A stretch of 17,324 nucleotides of DNA. Origin: Tyzzerella sp963558545. Its GTDB lineage: Bacteria > Bacillota > Clostridia > Lachnospirales > CAG-274. Below are positions 7,717 to 14,965 of the stretch, one piece after another. The position numbers and the translations under genes were made by a program. The notes below the pieces were generated by a model, which had not been told where the DNA came from, ran no database searches, and saw only the letters and a list, made by a program, of their open reading frames with translations. Every line of letters begins with the position of its first letter. Positions within the stretch are counted from its first letter, which is position 1. Location: contig NZ_CAUWHO010000044.1 of NCBI RefSeq assembly GCF_963558545.1, positions 1 to 17,324 of the forward strand, written 5' to 3'.

Positions 7717-8643
7717 CTATCTTTTATATTCTATTGGTTTAGTGAGTTTTATTACTATTCCTGTTGATATAAATATAATTGTGCATATTACTGCTAATGT
7801 TATTTGTCCTATTGGATTATGCATTAATGTTCCATACCAACTTTTATTTAACATTCTACAAAGTGGTATATTAAATAATACTAAACTTACCATTGTTAAA
7901 AACTCTTTTCTTGGCTCAAACACTAGTGATTCTAACTCTAAATTTACTATTCTCATATCACTTAACTTTCTTACTATTGGTACTAATACTGTTTTTAAAT
8001 TTCTATCATTTTGGCATAATATCATTGCATCTATCCACTCTTTAAATACTACATTATCTACTTTTTCTTTTAAATTTCTTAATCCTACTATTATATCTGG
8101 ATTTACTACTTTTACTTGTGTTAAAAATTCTTTAAATACTGTATATACTGGCTCATTTAAGTTTTCTATTGTTTCTTCTACACTTGTTACTATATCTTCA
8201 TTTCTTAAATATGCTGTTGTTATTACTGATAATGCTGTTTCTAACTCACTATTTATTTCCTTTTTATAGTTATTTGATGATAATTTTACCCACCAAAAAG
8301 GCACAAACAAAAAGCCAGTTGATAATACTGGCACTAAAAACATATTTGAAAACATTGTTGCTATACATAGTCCTATTGTAAACATTAATATACTTATTCC
8401 AAATATTAAAGGCATTTTATTTTCTCTATTTGTTATTTCAAGTATTTTTTCTATTTCAATTATTTCTTTTTTTATAAAATTTGGTTTTACTTGATTTTTT
8501 AACTCTTTTACTTCTGCCTTTATTCCTTTTTTCTTGTTATTCATTATAAGTTTATATATTTCATTTGAAAACTCAAAGGGCTTTAATTGAAATATTGTAA
8601 ATATTCCTATTATTATACATATAAATGACAATAAATTTAACAC
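7717..8643 (-). CDS. tadB: TadB-like inner-membrane platform protein (T2SS F family)
   Basis: A 308-residue protein with an N-terminal membrane helix (about 1-20), two close helices (about 80-118), and two C-terminal helices (about 247-270 and 279-300). The region between is a T2SSF-like domain: ETALSVITTAYLRNEDIVTS, FKEFLTQVKVVNPDIIVGLR and FKEWIDAMILCQNDRNLKTV. This is the TadB half of the Tad platform. The start is GTG at 8643, one base after the TadA stop, within the string AGGTGTTAAAGTG; the TadC start has the same string, so both are probably coupled to the gene before them. It is somewhat divergent from proteobacterial TadB, but order and topology make the call firm. Confidence 0.8.
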   Translation of the reverse strand: MLNLLSFICIIIGIFTIFQLKPFEFSNEIYKLIMNNKKKGIKAEVKELKNQVKPNFIKKEIIEIEKILEITNRENKMPLIFGISILMFTIGLCIATMFSNMFLVPVLSTGFLFVPFWWVKLSSNNYKKEINSELETALSVITTAYLRNEDIVTSVEETIENLNEPVYTVFKEFLTQVKVVNPDIIVGLRNLKEKVDNVVFKEWIDAMILCQNDRNLKTVLVPIVRKLSDMRIVNLELESLVFEPRKEFLTMVSLVLFNIPLCRMLNKSWYGTLMHNPIGQITLAVICTIIFISTGIVIKLTKPIEYKR

Positions 8644-8644
8644 T

Positions 8645-10489
8645 TTAACACCTCAATTCTTCTAATATTTCTGCTGGCATTCCATTTTCTATTAATCTTT
8701 TTTCTAAACTTTTAGATATATTACTTATTTTTTTATGACTTCCATTTATTATAAATTTCTCTCCATCAAATTTATTTTCTGTTATATCATATTTAAATAA
8801 AGTTTTAAAATTTTTACTTCCATTTTCTAATATTTCACACTCCATTATTTCCATTATTTTTCGTTTTTTATTTTCTAATTGTTTAGCAAATATTACTATT
8901 GGAAATGCTTCTGTTACTAAACTCATTAATGTTTCATCATCTATATCATATTTTCTTTTACAAAGTGTTACCATTCTTCTATATGTGGCTTCACAACTGT
9001 TTGAGTGGATTGATGTTAAAACGGTATGCCCTGTTCTTGCTGCTTCTTGTGCAGAATAGGCTTCACTACTTCTCATTTCTCCTACTACTATTATGTTAGG
9101 GTGTAGCCTTAATGCCATATCTAGTAAATCTTCTTGGTCTATACTTTGTTTTTCATTATCACTTTCTCTAGTTAAAAGATGTATTACAGAACAATTTTCA
9201 TCATTTTTTATATCAAACTCCCTTGAACCATTTTCTATTGTTACTATCCTTTTGCCTTTTTTTATTTCTTCTATTAACCAATCTAAAACTGTTGTTTTTC
9301 CACTTGATGTTGCTCCTGCTACACATATACTTATTCCATATTTAGCCATACAATATAAAAAGTATAGCATTTCTTCTGTTGCAGTTTCTCCCTCAACAAA
9401 ATTTTCTTTCTTTAATTTATTACTATTTACTATTCTTATTGATGCACATATTCCTACATCACTATCTACTATTGGCGATTTTAAAACTGCTATTCTTATA
9501 TTTTTTGATAAATGCCCAAGCACTATTGGACTTGCATTGTCTAGTATCATTCCTGATGTATGCAACATTCTTCTTATTACATTTACTGCGTGTTCTGGAT
9601 TTTCAAACTTTTCATCTATTTTTTTGTTTTCTCCATTTGAATATTGTATTTCTATATCTTCCCAAGAATTTATATTTATTTCTTCTATTCCTTTTGCAAA
9701 TATATATTTTGTTAAAAATGAATATTCTGCCATTTCAGTATATAACTTATTTAATAATTCATCACTTGACATATTTTCACAACTTACTTGATTATCAAGT
9801 AAATATTTATTTATATACTTTTTAACTTGTGCTTTAGTTTCTTCATTTTTACTGTCTAATATAAGAGTTGAATATTTACTTGAAATATACTCTTGTACAT
9901 CTTTTAATATTTGCCCAAACTCTTTTTTATCTTTATTTTCAAAAAATAAATGATGATTTTTTATACTATTATTTTCATTTTTTAATATATCAACTTCTGC
10001 CATTTTATTATTTTCTTGTAAATCTTCATTAGTAAATGGTATAGTTAATTCATCTTCTACTACAACCTTAACTTCATTATTTTTTTCTATTTTATTTGAA
10101 CTTTCTTGTATTTCAGATAAATCATTTTTATTATTATTTTCATCATAAAACTCATCTAAAGCTAATTTTATTTCTTCCTTTCTTTTTTGTTTTAACATTT
10201 CTTTTGTTAATTTTTGGTTATTATTTTCATTATTTTCTTTTTCTTCTAATTTTAGTTTAACTTTTGATTTAGTATCAAATTCATTAACATCATTTTCTTT
10301 AGATTTTATATTAAATAAATTTTCTACTTGGGTATTTTCTTCAGAAGAATTAGATATAATCATATTTTTTATTACATTTTCTATTATTGTTTGTAATTCT
10401 TTTTCTGATAAGTTTTTATTTTCTTCAGGCTTTTGTTCTTTAATATCTTCTCTTTTAAAAACTCCATCATTTCTTTTTTCTCCTAACAA
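8645..10489 (-). CDS. tadA: TadA/CpaF-type pilus assembly ATPase
   Basis: A 614-residue secretion ATPase of the VirB11/CpaF family, the motor of Tad pilus assembly. Walker A is GATSSGKT (392-399), the Asp-box region is RIVTIENGSREFD (414-426), Walker B is IIVVGEMR (466-473) and the His box is TGHTVLTSIHSN (487-498). The CpaF N-terminal domain is visible from about 190. Residues 1-185 are an extra low-complexity, Glu/Asn/Lys-rich stretch, which makes the protein about 150 residues longer than typical CpaF. The start is TTG at 10489, with AAGGAGG seven bases upstream, inside the end of the CpaE-like gene (overlap of seven bases). It works with the TadB- and TadC-like proteins encoded next. Confidence 0.93.
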   Translation of the reverse strand: MLGEKRNDGVFKREDIKEQKPEENKNLSEKELQTIIENVIKNMIISNSSEENTQVENLFNIKSKENDVNEFDTKSKVKLKLEEKENNENNNQKLTKEMLKQKRKEEIKLALDEFYDENNNKNDLSEIQESSNKIEKNNEVKVVVEDELTIPFTNEDLQENNKMAEVDILKNENNSIKNHHLFFENKDKKEFGQILKDVQEYISSKYSTLILDSKNEETKAQVKKYINKYLLDNQVSCENMSSDELLNKLYTEMAEYSFLTKYIFAKGIEEININSWEDIEIQYSNGENKKIDEKFENPEHAVNVIRRMLHTSGMILDNASPIVLGHLSKNIRIAVLKSPIVDSDVGICASIRIVNSNKLKKENFVEGETATEEMLYFLYCMAKYGISICVAGATSSGKTTVLDWLIEEIKKGKRIVTIENGSREFDIKNDENCSVIHLLTRESDNEKQSIDQEDLLDMALRLHPNIIVVGEMRSSEAYSAQEAARTGHTVLTSIHSNSCEATYRRMVTLCKRKYDIDDETLMSLVTEAFPIVIFAKQLENKKRKIMEIMECEILENGSKNFKTLFKYDITENKFDGEKFIINGSHKKISNISKSLEKRLIENGMPAEILEELRC

Positions 10490-11286
10490 TAAAATACCTC
10501 CTTACATATTTTTTCTATTTCTTTTTTAAACACCCTACTATCTTTTAAACATAAATCTTTTAATATATTACCTTCTAGCCATAAATTTTCTATTTCTTGT
10601 GAATATGGTAATTTAAAAGCTACATTTCCCATTACTTCTTCTATCATTTCACTTGCTTGATTAGTTTTTATATTATTAGCTATTTTATATTGTTTTTCAC
10701 TATCCCATTTATTATCTTTTAATAATGGTAACTGACTTGATAAATAACTTATTGATTTTAAATCACAATTTACAAGTCTTAATACATCATCACTTTCCAT
10801 TAATGATACTGCTGACAATATATCATTTACTATATAACTTGAGCAATCTATTATTACACAATCAAACATTTCTCTTAAAATATTTATTAATTCTTTTGCT
10901 TGTTTATCATTGTATGATGGGTAAAAGTATTCATTTTCGCCTTTTAATAACCCTAATATCCCTAAATAGTTATTATTTTTTAGTAAATTTAAGTTTTGTT
11001 TTACTAAATTTTCTGTTATTTTTATTCCTGCTATTATACTTCCTAATGAATGATTACTTTCATACATATTTTTAGGACAAATACAAGGTAGCATTGGTGC
11101 TGTCATATCACATAGTAATAACAATACATTTTTCTTTTTATTTGAAAGATATTTTGCTATTTGACAAGCTACTGTTGTTTTCCCTGAATTTGGACTTCCC
11201 CATACTGCTAACACTTTATTTGAAAAATAACTTTCTTCTTCTACTAGATTTTTATTAAAAATAGTTTTCTTTTTAAAATTTAGCAA
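10483..11286 (-). CDS. CpaE/TadZ-like P-loop ATPase
   Basis: A 267-residue ParA/MinD-type protein. Walker A is GSPNSGKTT (30-38), and a Walker B-like strand CVIIDCSS is at 143-150. The P-loop lacks the signature lysine of true MinD/ParA (KGGxGKT), so this is a divergent CpaE/TadZ relative. CpaE-type proteins position the Tad machine at the cell envelope. The start is TTG at 11286 with AAAGGAGG eight bases upstream. It lies between the CpaB-like and TadA-like genes, as in many tad operons, which supports a pilus role over plasmid partition. No partner ParB is visible. Confidence 0.8.
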   Translation of the reverse strand: MLNFKKKTIFNKNLVEEESYFSNKVLAVWGSPNSGKTTVACQIAKYLSNKKKNVLLLLCDMTAPMLPCICPKNMYESNHSLGSIIAGIKITENLVKQNLNLLKNNNYLGILGLLKGENEYFYPSYNDKQAKELINILREMFDCVIIDCSSYIVNDILSAVSLMESDDVLRLVNCDLKSISYLSSQLPLLKDNKWDSEKQYKIANNIKTNQASEMIEEVMGNVAFKLPYSQEIENLWLEGNILKDLCLKDSRVFKKEIEKICKEVFYC

Positions 11287-11308
11287 TTTTTATTCCTCCT
11301 TTCATTTT

Positions 11309-12196
11309 TTAATTTTCTTGTTCTCCTTTCCTTGTAGTTTCTGTTAATTTAGTACTTTCTAAATTATCTTTATTTAATTTATTTTGGCTTGTACTTTCGA
11401 TAATTGTTTCAGTATTTATATTTTCTTGATTTTTATTTTCATCTAATTTAAAATCTTTAAATTCTACAACATTACCATCTTTTATACCTTTTAAATATTC
11501 ATCTTGTACTGCTAAAAATTTATCTTTTTCTTCTCCACGATATACTAATGATATGTGGATATTACCTTCTTCTTCTAACTCGCCTAATATTTTACTTTGT
11601 TCTTCATTTACTAACAATGTCATTGTTGATGCTAACTCTTTGTCTTCTTTTTTATTTTTATCTTCTATATTTGCATCATATCCACTACTTGCTGTTACTG
11701 CTATTACTTCTACATATTTTAACTCATTTGGTATTACAGTTTCTCCACTTTCTTTATAATCTGCACTTATAACTGATACTATATCTCCACTTTTTATTTT
11801 TCCACTTAATCCATTTGCAAATGATTTTATTGTTACTGATATTGCTCTTTTTTCTCCATTTAACTTATATAAATAGTCATTTTCAAGTATTGGCTCATTT
11901 CTTATTTTATTTGTAAGTAGCATATCATCTACATTTATATCTACTGTTGCAAATTTTCCTATTACTTGCTCTTTACTATATATTGTACTTGTTGGCAAAT
12001 TTAACTTTGAAACTTCTACTTCTTTTATATCTTCTTTTTTTATTTCATCTCCTGCTTTAATATTTTTTATTGCTCTTACTGTTATTACGCTTTCTATTGA
12101 TTTTTTATTTAAAAATGGTGCTATTATAAAACATATAATAAATGCTATACTTATACATATAATTCCTAATACTGTTCTGTTTTTTAATATTTTCAT
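11309..12196 (-). CDS. cpaB: CpaB/RcpC-like SAF-domain pilus protein
   Basis: A 295-residue protein with one N-terminal membrane helix (about 9-28) and then a SAF domain (about 36-100): ITVRAIKNIKAGDEIKKEDI, LNLPTSTIYSKEQVIGKFAT and DINVDDMLLTNKI. This is followed by an RcpC-like region with LSGKIKSGDIVSVISAD. CpaB/RcpC is a periplasm- or wall-facing assembly protein of Tad pili in other bacteria. The C-terminal 50 residues are a Thr/Asn/Lys/Glu-rich, probably disordered tail. AGGAGG sits seven bases ahead of the ATG. It is placed between the prepilin peptidase and the CpaE-like ATPase, the classic tad order. Confidence 0.85.
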   Translation of the reverse strand: MKILKNRTVLGIICISIAFIICFIIAPFLNKKSIESVITVRAIKNIKAGDEIKKEDIKEVEVSKLNLPTSTIYSKEQVIGKFATVDINVDDMLLTNKIRNEPILENDYLYKLNGEKRAISVTIKSFANGLSGKIKSGDIVSVISADYKESGETVIPNELKYVEVIAVTASSGYDANIEDKNKKEDKELASTMTLLVNEEQSKILGELEEEGNIHISLVYRGEEKDKFLAVQDEYLKGIKDGNVVEFKDFKLDENKNQENINTETIIESTSQNKLNKDNLESTKLTETTRKGEQEN

Positions 12197-12213
12197 TGTA
12201 TTCCTCCTAATTT

Positions 12214-12612
12214 TTAAGCTACAAAAATTTGTATTATTATACCTAGCGTAAAAAATGGAATAAGGGGAAATGCATTATCACATTTCCCTTTTACCATTTT
12301 TATTACAAAATATACTGTTATCATTGTTGTTAACCCTAATACTAGTACAAATATAGTTTTATAAATTCCTAAAACTATACTTATACTTAATATAAATTTT
12401 ATATCGCCTCCTCCTATTCCATCATATTTTATAGTTAGTAATAATAACATTATTGGTATTATTATTCCTATAATATTTGTTGCCTTAAAATTTATTAAAC
12501 ACAACATACTTATTAATAAATTTATTGTATCTGGCATTATTCTCTTTCTTAAATCAAATATACTTCCTACTACACACAATGTTAGTAATAAAATATTTTG
12601 TAATATTTCCAT
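12214..12612 (-). CDS. A24 prepilin peptidase (TadV/CpaA-like)
   Basis: A compact 132-residue membrane protein with about four or five helices. Both catalytic aspartates of the A24 family are visible: Asp20 in FDLRKRIMPDTI and Asp70 in GIGGGD (the GxGD motif). It lacks the N-methyltransferase domain of PilD, as expected for the TadV/CpaA group, which only cleaves the leader. Its likely substrates are the three KKGEG-leader proteins of this operon. It starts two bases after the stop of the DUF6133-like minor pilin; the ribosome binding site (AAAGGGT) is weak, so translational coupling is likely. Confidence 0.9.
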   Translation of the reverse strand: MEILQNILLLTLCVVGSIFDLRKRIMPDTINLLISMLCLINFKATNIIGIIIPIMLLLLTIKYDGIGGGDIKFILSISIVLGIYKTIFVLVLGLTTMITVYFVIKMVKGKCDNAFPLIPFFTLGIIIQIFVA

Positions 12613-12614
12613 AG

Positions 12615-12845
12615 TTACCCTTTGTAATTAAACAATTCTTTTACTTTATTTACTAATGTTGGCATTATTGTATCATTAAAAAGTGCATATAACCCTGCTA
12701 ATAATAATGCTCCTATTACTACTGCTATTAATATTTTTAGTCCTGTATCTACATAGCCTTCGCCTTTTTTATCTAATATTAAACCTTTTACTTTTTCAAC
12801 CATTAATAGACTTTTTTCATTTACCTTTTTTACTAATTTCATCAT
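12615..12845 (-). CDS. DUF6133-like pilin, likely major small pilin
   Basis: A 76-residue protein with a basic leader, KKGEGYVDT (residues 26-34), a membrane helix (about 36-56, KILIAVVIGALLLAGLYALF) and a short tail ending in FNYKG. It matches from memory the DUF6133 family of small proteins found in clostridial conjugative elements, and it has the size and layout of Flp-type pilins. The leader would be cut at or near the glycine of KKGEGY by the adjacent A24 peptidase. An Asp sits five residues after that glycine, where classical pilins have Glu. Two ATGs in tandem start the gene; GGAGAA lies eight bases before the first. Being the smallest leader-bearing protein, it is the best candidate for the pilus subunit, which is inference. 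Confidence 0.8.
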   Translation of the reverse strand: MMKLVKKVNEKSLLMVEKVKGLILDKKGEGYVDTGLKILIAVVIGALLLAGLYALFNDTIMPTLVNKVKELFNYKG

Positions 12846-12862
12846 AATATCAATTCTCCTTT

Positions 12863-13348
12863 TTATATATTAAAAAAGTGAAATTTATCTATATAATAAA
12901 CTTCACTTTCATTGTTATTGTATAATTCTATTAAATCTGAAATATACAAATATTTTTCTTCATTATTAAATTTTTCAAATATTTCTTGTAAATCATTTGT
13001 TTCTACTTCCTCATCATACACTATTTCATAATTTTCTATCACAACCTTTCTATACTTTTCAATTACTTCTTTATAAGGTATAAATTTTAAAAATTCATCT
13101 ACTTCATTTTTTAATCTCCACACCCTACATTTTTTTAATTGTTTTGGTATCACTCCTTTCAAAAAATCTCCTTTACTTATTTTATCAAATATTTCTTTTT
13201 CAAAAATATAATTAAAATCTACATTTTTAATATATTCTTCTAATAAATCAGTTTTAAAATTTTCATCTATATATAAAGTTTCTTCATATAAATACCCTAT
13301 TTTGTTTCCATAATAGTATAATATATCCTTTTCTATATATATTTTCAT
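12863..13348 (-). CDS. YodL-like domain protein
   Basis: A 161-residue soluble protein. Its last third (about residues 104-161) has the YodL pattern: NYEIVYDEEVETNDLQEIFE with FN, then YLYISDLIELYNNNESEVYY and ID.FHFF at the end, where the family has 'Y..VY....L..I...FN......vsD.v.l.....yyVD..GF'. The N-terminal part is not recognised. YodL domains are common in proteins of clostridial and Bacillus mobile elements, often fused to other modules; their function is not known. AAAGGAAG precedes the ATG, and the gene starts two bases after the TAA that ends the extended AbrB frame. Confidence 0.6.
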   Translation of the reverse strand: MKIYIEKDILYYYGNKIGYLYEETLYIDENFKTDLLEEYIKNVDFNYIFEKEIFDKISKGDFLKGVIPKQLKKCRVWRLKNEVDEFLKFIPYKEVIEKYRKVVIENYEIVYDEEVETNDLQEIFEKFNNEEKYLYISDLIELYNNNESEVYYIDKFHFFNI

Positions 13349-13349
13349 T

Positions 13350-13442
13350 TTAATCTTCCTTTAACTGTACTATTATTTCATCTAATATTTCAATACATTT
13401 TTTCTTGTCCATATTTTTTATAGTTGCCTTTATATAATCCTA
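13350..13442 (-). pseudogene. In-frame continuation of the AbrB gene beyond the TAG
   Basis: After TAG 13440-13442 the AbrB frame stays open for 29 codons to TAA 13350-13352. The translation (DYIKATIKNMDKKKCIEILD, then EIIVQLKED) is helical and charged, and it fits the C-terminal tail of full-length relatives. An internal ATG (13410-13412) has no good ribosome binding site, so separate translation of this piece is unlikely. Confidence 0.6.
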
Positions 13443-13622
13443 TATTGCTTCTGGTGTTTTATCATCTATTTCAATTAATTCTACCTTTTTTATATTTATA
13501 TTATTTTTGTTAAACTCAACTTTTACTATATCTCCTATATCTACATTTAGCTTATCTCTTAATTCTTTTGTTAAATATACTCTTCCTTTGCTATCTATTA
13601 CTTTATAACTATTTTTCTTCAT
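13440..13622 (-). CDS. AbrB-type DNA-binding protein, cut short by TAG
   Basis: A 60-residue SpoVT/AbrB-like swapped-hairpin protein (YKVIDSKGRVYLTKELRDKL, DIGDIVKVEF). It ends ...IDDKTPEAI at TAG 13440-13442, but the same frame stays open for 29 more codons to TAA 13350-13352 and reads DYIKATIKNMDKKKCIEILD. That tail looks like the natural C-terminus of longer AbrB relatives from mobile elements, which continue after a 'SPEA' segment with a helix. So this is either a natural nonsense truncation, an error, or a readthrough site. The AbrB domain itself is complete and may still bind DNA. GGAGG lies nine bases before the ATG, which overlaps the previous gene by 14 bases. Confidence 0.8.
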   Translation of the reverse strand: MKKNSYKVIDSKGRVYLTKELRDKLNVDIGDIVKVEFNKNNINIKKVELIEIDDKTPEAI

Positions 13623-14040
13623 AGTTTTTTTCCTCCTTTAATATTTCTTCTTCAATAAAACTTAAGATTAATCCTACTTTTTCTTTACTTATTCCTATAT
13701 CTTCACACAACTTGACTATATCTTCAGGTATACTTTCTACATAGTTACTTGGCACTATTAATATTTTTTTATCTTTACATAATACTTCTAAATCACTATT
13801 TAAATCTATATTAGCATCTGTCAATATCTCTTTTGGTATTTTAAAATTTATATTTTCATTTTTTAAACTTCCTTTTGTTATCATAAAATCTACCACTTTA
13901 AAGTTTTCTATTTCTTCTTCTGTTGCATAAGATATATATACTTTATCATCTACTTTTAGATTTATTTTTTCGGTTATCTCTTTACCTATAACTATTTCTC
14001 CTTGCTTGTTTACTTTAATTTCTAATTCATTAAAACTCAT
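13609..14040 (-). CDS. AbrB/SpoVT-like two-domain protein
   Basis: A 143-residue protein with an N-terminal AbrB-like segment (LEIKVNKQGEIVIGKEITEK, LKVDDKVYISY) and a second related segment around residues 58-98 (NINFKIPKEILTDANIDLNS, then DLEVLCKDKKILIVPS). The C-terminal 40 residues are helical (EDIVKLCEDIGISKEKVGLI). AbrB-fold proteins act as transition-state regulators or as antitoxins; no toxin partner with a recognisable fold is next to it. AGGAGG lies eight bases before the ATG. It overlaps the next, smaller AbrB gene by 14 bases, so the two are translated together and may form mixed dimers. Confidence 0.72.
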   Translation of the reverse strand: MSFNELEIKVNKQGEIVIGKEITEKINLKVDDKVYISYATEEEIENFKVVDFMITKGSLKNENINFKIPKEILTDANIDLNSDLEVLCKDKKILIVPSNYVESIPEDIVKLCEDIGISKEKVGLILSFIEEEILKEEKNYEEK

Positions 14041-14051
14041 TTATTTTCCTC

Positions 14052-14954
14052 CTAAAATAATTTTATTTGTTCTGGTTTATATATTTCTTTTTCACTTGTA
14101 TCGTAGTTTGATATTAAAACTTCCTTATATATTCCATTATCATATCTTAATCCCATTGAATTTACCCTTGATATTTCTTCTATATAAAAATCTTTATATA
14201 AGTTTTTTATATATTCACAATCATTATACGATAATAAAAACTTACCTTTTATTTCAGCAAGGGTTTCTTTTAATCTTATATGGTCTGCTTCCTTAAACTC
14301 TATATTTTGATAATAATTTTCTGTTTCATAATATGGTGGGTCGCAATAAAAAAAGGCACTTTCATTATCATAATGTTTTATTAGTGCCTCAAAATCTTTA
14401 TTTTCTATTATTGTATTTTTTAATCTTCGATTTGCTTCCCATATTGTTCCAAAGGTTTTTCTTATATCTACTACATTGCTACCATATGATTTTACACTAC
14501 TTCCATAGCTATATCTTATTAATTTATAAAATCCTACTGCTTTTTTTACATCATCTAATAATATTTCTTCATTAAATAATTGTAATATTTCTTCAAAGTC
14601 TTCTTCATTTAAACTTTCCTTTGCTATTTTTAGTTGTTCTTCTATATATTCATATTTTGTTTCCTCCTTTTTTAAAAATTTCTTTATTTCATTAAATTCT
14701 TCTCTACTATTTAATGGTAAAAAATTTAATTCTTTTATAAACTCTATTGGTCTATTTTTTACACATCTAAATAAGTTTACTAAATATGAGTTCATATCAT
14801 TGTATACTTCAAATTTATCTTCTTTTTTACCAAATAGTACCCAACCACCCCCTCCAAATACTTCTATATACCTTTCATATTTTATTGGCATTCTTTTATA
14901 AATTTCTTCTCTTAATGCCTTTTTACCACCTACCCACGATATAAAACTATTCAA
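14052..14954 (-). CDS. Dam-type (D12 class) DNA adenine methyltransferase
   Basis: A 300-residue N6-adenine methyltransferase. The AdoMet motif is WVGGKKALREEI (7-18) with YIEVFGGGGWVLF (29-41), and the catalytic motif is FFYCDPPYYE (201-210, DPPY at 205-208). This is the D12/Dam group, usually with GATC-like targets, but the target cannot be read from sequence. Residues about 95-140 form a Glu/Lys-rich helical insertion. No matching restriction gene is adjacent, so it is an orphan that probably protects the element's DNA or adjusts its expression. The start is TTG at 14954 (MNSFISWVGG) with AGGAG eight bases upstream. Confidence 0.93.
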   Translation of the reverse strand: MNSFISWVGGKKALREEIYKRMPIKYERYIEVFGGGGWVLFGKKEDKFEVYNDMNSYLVNLFRCVKNRPIEFIKELNFLPLNSREEFNEIKKFLKKEETKYEYIEEQLKIAKESLNEEDFEEILQLFNEEILLDDVKKAVGFYKLIRYSYGSSVKSYGSNVVDIRKTFGTIWEANRRLKNTIIENKDFEALIKHYDNESAFFYCDPPYYETENYYQNIEFKEADHIRLKETLAEIKGKFLLSYNDCEYIKNLYKDFYIEEISRVNSMGLRYDNGIYKEVLISNYDTSEKEIYKPEQIKLF

Positions 14955-14965
14955 CTTATCATCTC

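Noticed and set aside
7742..8269. A 175-residue plus-strand reading frame opposite the TadB-like gene
   Set aside because: It is a mirror frame of a well-supported membrane protein gene, with no ribosome binding site or recognisable domain.
9093..9791. A 232-residue plus-strand reading frame opposite the TadA-like gene
   Set aside because: It is the antisense of a fully conserved ATPase core. Its composition (Ser/Phe/Leu/Ile-rich) is what antisense of AT-rich coding DNA gives, and it has no domain I recognise.
10483..11286. Reading the P-loop protein as a plasmid partition ParA
   Set aside because: The signature lysine of ParA/MinD is missing from the P-loop, there is no ParB partner, and the gene is embedded between CpaB- and TadA-like genes.
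13440..14040. AbrB pair as a toxin-antitoxin module
   Set aside because: AbrB folds can be antitoxins, but neither neighbour looks like a toxin (no PIN, MazF, or similar motif), so a regulatory role is more likely.
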